A DNA stretch of 64,000 nt, from positions 280,675,930 through 280,739,929 of the forward strand of contig JARYHS010008074.1 of NCBI GenBank assembly GCA_031002005.1, in the 5' to 3' direction. Below, in pieces: positions 1 through 10,375 of the stretch (its first letter is position 1; each line of letters opens with the position of its first letter). The notes beneath the pieces were generated by a model. That model did not search any database, was not told the DNA's origin, and saw only the letters and a list, made by a program, of their open reading frames with translations. The translations under genes were made by a program, and so were the position numbers. The DNA is from Vandiemenella viatica (Eukaryota; Arthropoda; Insecta; Orthoptera; Morabidae).

Positions 1-159
1 CTAATTAGATGAAAATTAAGATATATGGAAGTATTATCATGTTTTTCTCTAGATGAAGAATCTGACAGGAAAAAGGAGTTTGTAAAAGGAGTTACATGGC
101 CTGGAGTGGAATACAATCATAAAATAAGTTGATAACGTGTAGAAAATAATCTTTACGTT

Positions 160-515
160 CCAGTCTTCATTATCTTGAGCAGCTTCTAACTACTGCCTTT
201 CCAACGCTTTTTTTCGATCCACCATATCACTTCTTTTACAGTCTACCAATTCCTTTCTCTTTTCTCAACTACATCTGTCCCTCGATCTTCCTCTGGGCCT
301 CTTTCCTTTCAGCTCTATGTCCAGCATCTTCATTGGTATCTTTTCGTCTCCCATTCTCTTCATATTACCAAATTACTATATTCTTGTAGCACGTACTCTC
401 CATTTGTCCCTTTCCGGCATCATCCATGTTTCCGATCCATATCTCAAAATTGGCACAAAGTAGATTCCAAGTAAGCAGTTAAAACTGATAACGTAGTTCA
501 GACAGCTTCTGTTTT
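160..515 (-). pseudogene. Non-LTR retrotransposon, C-terminal tail fragment
   Basis: Reading the reverse strand gives a stretch resembling the segment after the reverse transcriptase core in endonuclease-reverse transcriptase elements: a PILRYGSETW motif, then after a stop WFGNMKRMGDEKIP and a basic KGKRPRGRSRDRC tail. Related elements have PILTYGSEAW, then WFGHV.RM and a PRGRPR tail. There is no start codon, stops interrupt it and no catalytic core is present, so it is a dead 5'-truncated copy. The family (RTE-like or a relative) is inferred from the tail only. Confidence 0.6.
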
Positions 516-597
516 GTTTTCTGACTGTGCTATTAAACCTGCTCTCTGACGTACCTCATTATTTTCTCATAATACATAATTATACATAATATATAAT
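516..597. other. AT-rich spacer
   Basis: Low-complexity AT-rich DNA between a retroelement tail and a SINE scrap. No gene seen. Confidence 0.5.
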
Positions 598-665
598 TCA
601 AACATCATAGGACGGACACGAACTGGCAACCCATGCGAGACCAGCGCGCTAACCCCTACACTGCA
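598..665 (-). repeat. tRNA-like SINE head remnant
   Basis: On the reverse strand this has the layout of a tRNA-derived SINE head, with a degenerate B box (around 612-622) and an A-box-like stretch near 645-662. The rest of the element is not recognisable. It is old and diverged. Confidence 0.4.
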
Positions 666-1643
666 GGGAACGGAAAATCTTACTTGTAAGAGTACATCCT
701 AGTAGAGTTGCAGTCACTGAGTTGCTCGTATACTAACTGAATAAAACTTTCACCTAACATTTGCCTACTTCGATAGTCACTTTCGTATTAATTGTAATGT
801 GAAAGCTTTAAGTGAATTCTTGCAGAGCCACACTTATTTCGGATTGTTCAACTGACACTTAGAATCGCTGTTAAATGCAGCTCAATTGCGTGTTATAAAA
901 ATTTTAAAAAGAAGATCGAACTTCATTCCTAGATTTCTGTTTCATGAGATTTTGGCACATCGAGTACACCCTTGGCAGCTGTTGCACCTGGAACGCAGTT
1001 CTTCAGAAAGAGTAAGACAAATCCAGGATGATTGGGAAACAAGATAAAAATATTGCCCTAATGGAACGTGGTTTGACTGCAGTGGAAATTCAAGCCTACC
1101 GATTCGCAAAGTGTCTACCGGCTACGAATGCTACGTATGCTGGAGAGGAGGTCCTGTAGCTTATTGAGTATCCAGTGTTAGTTTATTTGATACCGATGAA
1201 GCTTAGGCGGTATCAGGTATTATTCAGTCTTGGCAGTAGTTTACATTTAGGCACAATTAGTGACAGGCTCACACGAGTCGGTCGGATGACTAGTGAACGT
1301 TTTTATCGTGGGCATATAACTCGCTAGTAACACCAGCGAAGAAAACGTTAATTCAAAAATATTTACATAAACTTTCATTTAAAAAAAAATAGTTATAGAC
1401 GTAATGGACCGAAACTATTCCATAGCATTATCCGGAATCAAACAAACTCTGTACAGGAAAATTTAAATTCTCAAGACATGGCTGCTACTGCGAGCAGCAT
1501 TTGATTCACAATTATTTGCGCCGTAGCATGTGATATATGATATGCTGCATCTAACATCCATACATAACTTAAACAACATGGCTTGAATTTCTTATCCAGG
1601 AAAAAAAACCTCGTGATCGAAGCAACGTTTTAATCCGTGAAGG
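666..1643. other. Unassigned DNA, no gene seen
   Basis: AT-rich sequence with frequent stops in all frames. No domain, tRNA or terminal repeat was recognised. Confidence 0.5.
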
Positions 1644-1697
1644 ATTTTTTTTTTAAATACTTAACGTCTCTTAAGAGCGAGGTCTTTAGAGACGGCC
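1644..1697 (-). repeat. SINE family A, 3' tail fragment
   Basis: A T-run followed by TTAACGTCTCTTAAGAGCGA and GGTCTTTAGAGACGG matches the 3' end of the better copies at 38.5, 39.3 and 44.0 kb, in the same reverse orientation. The body and tRNA head are missing. Confidence 0.65.
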
Positions 1698-2927
1698 GTG
1701 AAGGAAGCTGTGTTTAAATTGCGCTCTGTTCTTAAAATGGGCGATACTATCCGACCAGGTATAAAAGAGTAATTACGTGTTCCCTACTAAGAAGTCTTAA
1801 GTGTAGCAGTGAAAAAAGCTTCAAGAAAAAGTGACACCGAACGAAACAAGCAACAGCCGTTAATTTTATCAGACATGAATAAGATTTTCTCGACACAAGC
1901 ATAATCATAATGGGACCTATCCGGGAAGGAAATAGATATCCAGGTCGTAGTATGGAGAGAAAATTACTATACAAAAAATTGTTGTCAATTTAAAATCCAG
2001 GAAGGATCGTCAGGAAAATGGTAATTTTGCAGGTTCCACACAAAAAAGGGAAAACAATTGTTACCGTAAACCGGGGCTACTTTTAAATTTTATTTGAACT
2101 GAATAGTTATTATGCCTGATAGGTTCTAGGCCCTACGCTAGAGTCTAGGCTGGTGTTACTAGATAGTTAATTCTTCTTACAACGGTAAAAAGAAAAAAAT
2201 ATCTTAATGAAAAGAATTAATGAAATTTGAGAATACGAAATACATACATTGTAGATAGAGTTAAATACACACTTTTGAAGTATTCACTGATAAATCCTTA
2301 ATTGAGCACATCATCCAAAATACCTCTGTCCAAAGTGGATCAAAATATTTCTGCCAAAAGCCTTTGCAGTTCAGCGGCACATGAAACACAATACACAGTA
2401 GCCAAAAATATTTGTAATGTGTGGCAAAATAAAATACTTCTACTCTAACCTTGGTAGCAACTACTTTTCCAACTGATTTTAAGCAGCAAAATGACTTGTT
2501 CCAAAGTTTTCCAACTTCATAGGCACCTTTCGTACATAAAGATATAGAATTTCTGGGTGAAAAATAGTCTTAATTTCGTTTGTAGTGCCATTATTCGAAA
2601 CAGGAAGGACAAAATATAAGCAAATAACTAACTTCATTTCCTTAAATTGGCACCGTTTTCTCTGAATTCTCATAAAAATCTATATATTGTATGAAAGTAA
2701 ACCAGTTTATGGTACCATCGAAGAACCGTAACTTCATGGTTTTGTCCAAAATTTCATTTAATTGCCAGAAACTTAGTAAAGGCACTATGAGTTCTCATAT
2801 TCATGTTTTACAGTAAAATGGTGAGATAAACCAAAAAGTGATTGAGAATGATAAAAATAGCGTTTTACTCATTGTTTATGTGAGAATTCCGATGGTTTTG
2901 TTATGATACTTTCGAAACTATGTGCTG
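1698..2927. other. Unassigned DNA, no gene seen
   Basis: AT-rich, stop-rich. The short frames in it show no domain or compositional sign of coding. Confidence 0.5.
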
Positions 2928-3483
2928 CTAGAGATCAGGCCCGTAACTACCGCCGGGGCAGCCGGGGCACTGCCCCGGGGCCCCAAAGCTCGAGGGGCCC
3001 CAAACTGATGGTTAAAAAAGTATTGTATATTAATATCTAATCTAACTTCCTATAAAATATCCAGTAACTAGCTAAAAGTTAATAATAAAAAAATTCATCC
3101 ATGTCCGTTCGTATAGTCCATTCGCTTCGCATGCAAAAGCAGCTGTAGAGCAGACAGCAGAATATCGAGTCGAATGTGTCATGTCGCGCGAGGTGCAGGC
3201 TGGGACGTGCAGTGAACTAGTGCTAAAATTTCGAGAATGAAAGAAGCTTCTGGCGAAAAGTTCTTGAAATAATCCTAAATGTGACCTTAAAAGTCCGGTC
3301 AAATAGAGCGCGTTCTACCCGCGCGTGCAGAACGCGGTGGTCTGATGGCATGCAGTCCGACGTAGTTGTAGTGGACGAACAGAGCGCGGGCAGCTGAAAG
3401 GCGGACCAGTGTTGAAGCAATCGTGGACGAAGGAAAGAGTAATTCATTTTATTTTATTTTTGTCTGCCCGCCTCCTTATTAAC

Positions 3484-3968
3484 ATGTCCAGCGGTTCATC
3501 TGACGAAGAAGAATTGCTTCTTCAGCCCGCTTTTAATAGTTCAAAGCGAAAAAGTCAGTATATACTTCGCAAAACAATCCTGTCACTAAACCATTTCCAC
3601 TTCCATTCCTCACTATTTTTAGGCGATGAAGTATTCAAACCTACAAACTTATTTAATGCGCCCTTTTTCAAAAACTACAATTGTAAATGATGAAGCGAAA
3701 AAAATTCCAGAAACATTTTTATAGGGTACGACGTTTAGTAGAAAATTCCTTTGGAATTTTAACTCAGACGTGGCGTACATATTTTAGGCCTATAAAGTTT
3801 GATGTAGATAGCGGTGTTCATGTTGTCAAAGCTACATGTTGCCTCCACAATTTCGTAAGAAGTTACACAAAACAGTTCACTGAAATTGAACTACAAGATG
3901 ATACAATAATGACAAATCAACATGGCAATGCTTTCTCAACCCCAAGTCGATTGAGAGAGACAAACTGA
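3484..3968 (+). pseudogene. HARBI1-like nuclease remnant, internally deleted and frameshifted
   Basis: An acidic N-terminus, MSSGSSDEEELLLQ, is followed in another frame by GDEVFK and QTYLMRPFS, corresponding to the GDEAF..K.YLMRPFP block of HARBI1-type transposases. A further frame (about 3687-3968) carries VRRLVENSFGILTQTWR and KATCCLHNF, the C-terminal catalytic-Glu region. Everything between the N-terminus and GDE, including the first catalytic Asp, is missing. At least one frameshift separates the blocks. It is dead. Confidence 0.85.
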
Positions 3969-4305
3969 TGCTGCCTATGCGGTACGAAACCATTTTCTAA
4001 ATTACTTCAACAACGTAAATTCATTTTATAATAATTATGCCAGCATATTATTGTATGTATGGGTTATGGAAAATAAAACATGCTGTATAAAATAAATAAA
4101 TGTAAACTTATTAGTCTGATTGAACTTTTCAGCTTTTTCATTTCACATTTCTGCTTTCTTGACATGTTTTTGTAGTCGGGATGTCGAGAGTCACTTAAAA
4201 ATGAATACTCTCGAACGCATTGAATGAGACTTTCTGTCTCGTCCGCCGCCCGCCGCGGACTGGGCTTCCGTCGCGTGGTAGGCCGCGCTCTGTTTGACTG
4301 GGATG

Positions 4306-4511
4306 TTTTTTTTTTTTTTTTTTTTTTTTTTAAATGGCATTCGGCAACGGAGGCCATACAGCCAGCTCAATGTGTATTTTTTCCAATGTATGGACGCCAC
4401 AGGACGGACAGGACACACAACACTTAACATCCATGCCCGCGGCCGGATTCGAACCGGCGGCCTTCGGCACGCGGAGCTAGCACTCTAGCCCCTACGCTAC
4501 CGAGGCCGGCA
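4306..4511 (-). repeat. tRNA-derived SINE (family D) nested in the Harbinger element
   Basis: The poly(A) tail appears as 26 T at 4306-4331. The tRNA head is at the right end on the reverse strand, with B box GGTTCGAATCC (about 4444-4454) and A-box-like TAGCGTAGGGG (about 4489-4499). A 9-bp target duplication, ACTGGGATG, lies at 4297-4305 and 4512-4520. Its body differs from family A in this window. It is the innermost insertion of the nest. Confidence 0.88.
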
Positions 4512-4582
4512 ACTGGGATGTTACAATACTATGTACCAGAGATTCCGCGCGGGCTGCCCGCGCTCTGTTTGACCGGCCCTTA

Positions 4583-4979
4583 GGGAGCGTGCATAAACCA
4601 CATAGCTCCATTTTGGCCTCCTGTGAACCCCCCCTCCCCCCACGTAGCCCTACGTGGCTTTTGCCTCTAACCCCCCCCCCTCCCCACCCTCGGCTCACGT
4701 AGCACGTAGCTCTTTTTCCCTTTTGATTCCAGAAAACATTTTGTACTGTTTTCTCTTGTCAGAATATTGTAAATTACATACGGAGATAATTAACTGATGG
4801 AAATAAATATTCACACGCTGTTGTGAGTTCAGTTCCTCATTTTAACTGTGAAAAACGTTATGAAAGGAAAGCTACGTGGCCTGGCTCGAAACCCTCCCTC
4901 CCCCCACGTAGCCCAGCGTAGCCTTCCAGCTAACCCCTCCCTCCCCCTGGACCGAGCCACGTAGTTTGTGCACGGTCCC
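4583..4979. mobile_element. MITE 2, copy 1 (TTA-flanked)
   Basis: A 397-bp element starting GGGAGCGTGCATAAACCACA and ending GTTTGTGCACGGTCCC, flanked by TTA at 4580-4582 and 4980-4982. It is C-rich and full of CACGTAGC-type words. It has no coding capacity. Another copy lies at 17516-17830. It interrupts the hAT reading frame exactly at a Leu (TTA) codon. Confidence 0.85.
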
Positions 4980-6986
4980 TTAACACTTGCAACATGTAAT
5001 ACCGCATTTCGTGGATCTAGTGAAAAGTTAGACTGTAGCAACAAAGGAAACTTTCTCTCGATAGTTCAGCTCTTGTCAAAATATCACCCAGTACTGTTGG
5101 GATTAAGTGAAGTTTACAGGTATATCAAAATAGTTAATGATGAAGAAGGGACAGCTATTGATATCAAATTATTGGAAACTTTTGTATCCTTTAGGGAGGT
5201 AAAAGTTCAGTCTGCCCAAGATCTTGCAGAAAAAATAGTTACTTCATTGGAAGAGAAAAACTTTTTTTTACCAAATGTCGTGGACAAGGCTACGACGGGG
5301 TGGCATACAGTGGAGTACAGCAGAGTATTAAAGAAAAAGCCCCACGCGCATACTTTGTTCACTGCGCTGCACATAACCTTAATTTAGTATTATAGGATGC
5401 TGTGGAAGGAAACCGATTGGTCTGCCAGATTTTTTAAACCATTCAAAGTGTGTATTGCTTTTTTGGTCGTAGTATATTGCGCTGGCAAGACTTGAAGTCA
5501 GTGTACGACATTGAGGCTCAGACTGATTCACTGAATTCGAAAGTAACACTGAAAACTCTTAATCCAACTCGATGGGCAGGTAGGAGGCAGTGTATGCACT
5601 GAAACACAGGTTTTGTGAAGTGTTGAAAAGCCTTACCCGAATAACTTTGACTTCCAGGAAAAGCAAGGAAGGAAATGAAGCACAGCAACTAAAGAACAAA
5701 CTTGAAAGTTTTTAATTTGTATTGTTTTTGGTTGTACCTTGTGCAGAGTGAAGTTTTAGAGTCTCTCAATCTCGTATCAAAATCCTTACAATATGAAACC
5801 ATGGACCTGTAGTATGCATATGAATTATTTGGTAATTTATTTTTAAGGATAACCGAAATACTTGGAAAGTTTGAATAACGACACTTATTAAGTGATACAA
5901 CATGATTTTTAGCCAATGCATGTGAAAGTGATATTCACAAAAAGCAGTTGATTTCGTTAATAAGTTTCCAAATGATGTGAGTCCAGCCTTTCCTTCACAA
6001 TTATGTTCAGTGAAAAATTCGTTTCAAAACAAACTGAAAAAAATGAAAAGTGTTAAGTAATTTGCTAATGATATAATTAGTCGACCACAGTTCGCTTTCA
6101 TCAAGCTACCCAGATGTTTGCACAGCGTGCGTCATATATTTGACTGTTCTTGTGACAGTATCAAAGGCTGAACGGTCCTTTTCTAAACTTAAATTGATCA
6201 AAAATTACTTGAGAAGTACAATGGCTCAAGAAAGACTCACCGGCTTAGCTTCGCTTTCAATTGAGAATGATCGAGCTCAATAAATCAACTTTGACAAAGT
6301 AATTGATGAATTCGCTTCTTTGAAAGTTACGAAACAAATGTTTAAGAAATAATCCAATGTAGCTAATATTTAAGCTTTTCAATCTACACTACTTTCCATT
6401 CATCAGTTACTGATTCCTTATCTTTTAAGCAAAGTATGCATTTTGACTAACTTAATTTACATCTATTATAATTATATCTTTATCTATCTTAAACTTTTAT
6501 TCAGAAAAGTCATATTTTAAATTATCAATTAAAAGTTTTCCGCTAGTTTAGTCTTATTAAAAGTTAATGTTTTAATTTTTTATGTTAACAACAGTTTAGC
6601 AAATATTTTACCATGTATTTTTAATGTTTGTTTTTATAAATTTTTAATAAACATACACTCGTTTTGAAATTTCTGTTTTGTAAGTATTTTGCTTTTGTGT
6701 TACTCACCTTATTTTTTTTACAACCATAAGCACTGAATACTTAATTTCCAAAGCTTGTATCATAAATATAGTCCATTTAATAATTTGTTAATTGTATATT
6801 TAGATAAATACTTGAACATTTGGCTTCTGTAGCCAGTTTGGTTACCATTTTATGGACCAATAGATAAAATTTTTGTCGAATTGGAATAAACCCCCATGCA
6901 TAAGAAAAGAAAGAAATGTTAAGGGGCCTCACTATGAAGTTTTGCCCCGGGGCCTCCAAGTTTATCGTTACGGCCCTGCTAGAGAT

Positions 6987-8640
6987 GCTGTCGTTGCAGT
7001 TTCTAAGACTGTTTCTATGGACGAACTAAAGCAAATCTGTGCTTTAAAATACAAAGAGAATAATTAACGTAAAAAGGACTTCGAACAGAACGACATAAAA
7101 TAGACGTACAAGTAACAGGTCAAGAGTTTACAAAGGACTACCGGTTTTAGTCCAGTAGTGGTACATAACACACATTAAGAGATGGACGAATTATTTATAA
7201 TTACGACCGTTTACGTACAACAAGTATTTCATAGCAGGTTCGTTCCCGTGGACCCAGGTGTAAGCGTGCAGTAATATAGGCTAGAGATAAGTTGAAATGC
7301 AGCCTTGACCAGGATTGTTGGCTAATATCCGTCCAAGCTTCAAATTTTGCAGACGTAAAGAAAAACCCACAATTTCATGAAGTGGTGCCCGCCATTTGTC
7401 CGCTAATAGCATATTGTTCTCTTCGACAGATGTTCAGTTTTGAAGGTGAACGTTTTCGACCATCGAAGTCGGACTTATTATCAGCTGGTTTTCCTGTAAA
7501 CTGCTATCAGAATTTAGAAATGTAACAATCCATCTATATACAATACCAAGAGAAGAAAGACAACTACAATATCTACAGAACCCAAAGATCAAAATAGAAT
7601 GTTAGTTGTCGCGTACTATGAAGTTTAATCTGGTCAATTCGTAAAAACTAATTTTGATGTGCCACAAACAATGGACATCAGAATTTAAAAAACTTAAATA
7701 ATGTTTTTGCGAATATTTACACTTATTGGAGTATTAATCTTTAATGCAGTGTGCGAATTAAGTGAATTAAGAATCTTTGGTATCAGTAATATATTGTGCA
7801 AGCTCTAAATTGCATTAAGAATCTTGTGAGGCTAAGAAGATATTATAATGTCTTTCTCCGGTGCCCGGTGACCATGAGTTTTAAGACATACCGCAAATTT
7901 TAAGTTAGATCCTAGGTTTTCAAACAGTGATAACATCATCAAGATCTATTCGGTGCTTCTTGCGTGTTACAGTAACAAAGATATCAGCAGAGCCAGATAC
8001 AGATCTACATTCATTTATGTAGAGAAGAGATCAAAAGTCAGTATTTTCGAGAGCATTTCCCTTCTTTTCTAAACGTAAGATCAACTACGTATCACCCATG
8101 TCAAACTTCGGCTGCTTCCTTTCATCCCAGCAGCTGAAGTTTCCAATTATTTACTGAATCTCAAAGTAAGTATCATGGTTCAGAATATACGACAATTATA
8201 ACCAGAACGGCTACGTGGAATTTGAAAAGATTGCAACTTTGCAAGTTAAAAATTTTCACGACTGCTTCGTAAATACTACCGTATATGTAGAAACACAAGA
8301 TGTTCTTTTGGATCACTAAACAAGAAAATCCCTTGAAAATTCAAGGAAAAAATTTGCGATATGATAATTTCGCCATATTACGGTATGCGAAACTGTGTCA
8401 CAGTTTGTTTATGAGAAGCGGCGTGGAGTACTTACGCGCTGCGGAGGTCTGTTTATCGGTGGACCCTAATGCGCCCGGCAGCTCGCTATCTCGCCGACCA
8501 CCCACTAAGTGTGACGTGCTCGGAACGGTATGTAGAGACAGGGACACAGGTCGATATTTCACAACCCCAGGCTGCTACCATAACATCCCTCCCCACAGTG
8601 CCGGAAACCAAACGTGAAGCTACGATACTATAACAGAGGC
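6987..8640. other. Unassigned DNA, no gene seen
   Basis: Mostly AT-rich and stop-rich. A GC-richer patch at about 8420-8600 contains a donor-like GTATGT but shows no recognisable protein, and is not called as an exon. Confidence 0.5.
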
Positions 8641-8644
8641 AAAA

Positions 8645-9620
8645 ATTTCCAACCCATCTGCTCTATACAAATATGCAACTGGATTGCAGACTTTCTGAAG
8701 GGCAGGACACAGTGTGTAGTTCTCGACGGTGAGCGTTCGTCACTTACCGAAGTGAGGTCTGGAGTTCCTCAGGGAAGCGTGACAGGGCCTCTGTTGTTTC
8801 TCATTTCCATTAATGATTTGTGCGACATAATAAGGGGGATGAAAGGTTATTTTTTAATTGTTTACATCTCTTATTTGTCGATGACGCTATTACTTATCGT
8901 GAAATCAAAACCCAGAACGACTGCAATTTGTTACAAGACGATATTATGAAAATAATTGCGTGGTGTAAAGACTGGCAGTTGGAGTTAAACGCTAAAAAGT
9001 GCCAAGTCATGCGTGTAAGTAAAAAGGTGACACCGTTTAGCTCTGAATATACAATTAATGGTACTGTGCTTAGAACGGTAGATTCCTCTAAATACCTAGT
9101 GTAGCAATTCGTAATAATTTGTCGTGGAATGAGCATATCAAGAGTGTAATTGGGAAAGCAAATCGTTTGCTCCGATTTCTAGGTCGTAATTTAAATCAAT
9201 GCACTCCGGAAGATAAATCGATTGCATACAAGCGTACTCACTTAGACTATTGTTGTACTGTATAGGGTCCCCATCAAAAGGGGTTTATGAAGGCATTAGA
9301 GAAGGTCCAAAGAAGAGCCGCCCGATTCGTGGTAGGTATATATAGCTGGAGGAAAGCGTAAATGCGATGTTGAAAGAGTTAGGTTGGGAACACCTGGAAC
9401 ACCGAAGGCGTTGCTCGCGACAGAAGCTAACTGAAAAATTCACGACTGACATATTTCGGAATGACAGCAAACAAATATTGCTACCAGCAATGTTCATATC
9501 TAGGAATGACCGCGAAAATAAGATAAGAGAAAACAGGACCAGAACTAATTCAGTTCTGTATTCATTTTTTCGGTGAGCGATTAGGGAATGGAATAGAAAG
9601 GATTTACCAGGCGAGTAAAT
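8645..9620 (+). pseudogene. CR1/Jockey-like reverse transcriptase fragment
   Basis: This is a 5'-truncated reverse transcriptase spread over three frames. Visible blocks are IADFLKGRTQCVVLDG, VRSGVPQGSVTGPLLFLISI, the active-site box as FVDDA (about 8877-8889) followed by LNAKKCQVMRVSKK, the palm/thumb segment NLSWNEHIKSVIGKANRLLR, and a tail RPR-free region LKELGWEHLEHRRRCSRQKL ending in a degenerate WNRKDLPGE. No endonuclease or gag-like part is present. Frameshifts near 8860 and 9104 and stops make it non-functional. Confidence 0.85.
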
Positions 9621-9654
9621 TTAAAATCCTACAGGAGTAGCTCTCGATAAATCA

Positions 9655-9790
9655 CTCCGGCCATCCTGATCTGGGTTTTCCATGGTCTTCCCAGATCACA
9701 CCAGGCGAATGCCGGGATTGTTCCTCACAGTAGCCCATGGGCGCCTCCTGCCAATGCCCGTATATCCCTTCCAAACTATTACCCTTTAGG
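9655..9790 (+). repeat. SINE family A, partial forward copy
   Basis: GGCCATCCTGATCTGGGTTT, TCCATGGT and CAGGCGAATGCCGGGAT match the body of family A in forward orientation. The tRNA head and tail are lost. Confidence 0.65.
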
Positions 9791-9835
9791 GTAGGCGCAA
9801 TGCACCATGCACCACACACTTTTAGCGAATCGCGG

Positions 9836-9853
9836 AGTAATAATAATAATAAT
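9836..9853. repeat. (TAA)n microsatellite
   Basis: About six TAA/AAT units in a row between a SINE fragment and a retroelement fragment. Confidence 0.85.
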
Positions 9854-9894
9854 ATCAGTATTTGGCGGCGACTGTGACTGGATAACACGAAACT

Positions 9895-10375
9895 TGATGC
9901 TTCTGGTATTGCTCGTCGCATCACATACGGGAGTTGGAGGGGGTGTAAAGAAGAGTTGCTAAATAGGTCTCTGGAAATTTCGGCAAAACACAATTAGTAA
10001 CAGATATAATAAAGGATCTGGAATGGGACAAGAGGAAGGTGAAGAGGGACATTGGAGTGTACAAGGCGTATATTGGCGATGAGGCGTGGAAAGATAAGGT
10101 TAGAAGAATTAAGAGAGGTGAATGGAAGGAAAAACCTCATCTGGCTCAGGTTTCAGGCATAAGGATGTCGGAAGATTTACTTTCTTAGATAATGGGGTCA
10201 AGGATTGGAATAAAATACCAAAAGAAATGATGAATAATTTATCAAAAACGCTGAAAGAATTTAAAGATTAAATTAGTAGCGACCAAATGCAAGTGAGAAA
10301 ATAAAAGGGAGAAAAATGAGTGTATAGGGAAATTACCACCGTAGCGTGCGCTCCATCGCAATTAAGTGAAATTAA
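9895..10375 (+). pseudogene. CR1/Jockey-like retrotransposon 3' end
   Basis: This is the C-terminal tail of a reverse transcriptase: RRVAK, KDLEWDKRKVKRDIGVYKAY and DWNKIPKEMMNNLSKTLKEF over several frames, followed by a short 3' UTR. The coding tail and the 3' UTR, ending around CTCCATCGCAATTAAGTGAA, match the reverse-strand copy at 43.7-44.6 kb. They are therefore two members of one family that end at the same 3' point. Confidence 0.8.

Larger units (their letters stand above)
3290..4579 (+). mobile_element. PIF/Harbinger-type element nested in the hAT
   Basis: Its termini share GGTCAAA.AGAGCGCG in inverted orientation (left about 3296-3312, right about 4558-4576). It is flanked by TTA at 3287-3289 and 4580-4582, the 3-bp target typical of PIF/Harbinger. 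A Harbinger nuclease remnant lies inside. The outer few bases of the two ends match poorly, so the exact boundary could be off by two or three bases. The right TTA is shared with the neighbouring MITE. Confidence 0.8.
3227..6352 (+). pseudogene. hAT transposase remnant (ZMYM/DUF4371-like type)
   Basis: The frame begins after a stop at 3224, reading NFENERSFWRKVL, and runs to the TTA at 3287. It resumes in the same frame at the TTA at 4980 with TLATCNTAFRGSSEKL and NKGNFLSIVQLLSKYHPVL, typical of zinc-finger MYM-type hAT transposases. Later come a decayed GYDG and HCAAHNLNLVL-like region (about 5290-5390), LKTLNPTRWAG (about 5550-5580), and the hAT dimerisation motif VSKAERSFSKLKLIKNYLRS (about 6155-6215). 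The stop is at 6350-6352. Internal stops and frameshifts are scattered through it, so no protein is expected. The zinc finger and N-terminus are absent. Confidence 0.88.
2936..6978 (+). mobile_element. hAT-superfamily DNA transposon carrying nested insertions
   Basis: The ends are CAGGCCCGTAAC and GTTACGGCCCTG, a near-perfect 12-bp inverted repeat. The element is flanked by a perfect 8-bp target duplication, CTAGAGAT (2928-2935 and 6979-6986), which is the hallmark length for hAT. The left end has a GC-rich, partly palindromic stretch (CCGGGGC/GCCCCGG) echoed near the right end. It encodes a hAT transposase remnant on the + strand. A Harbinger-type element (3290-4579), itself holding a SINE, and a MITE (4583-4979) have been inserted into it. 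Without them the element would be about 2.35 kb. The N-terminal transposase region is missing, so it was probably already non-autonomous. Confidence 0.92.

Noticed and set aside
4191..4430. Lysine-run and phenylalanine-run frames
   Set aside because: They are translations of a SINE poly(A) tail.
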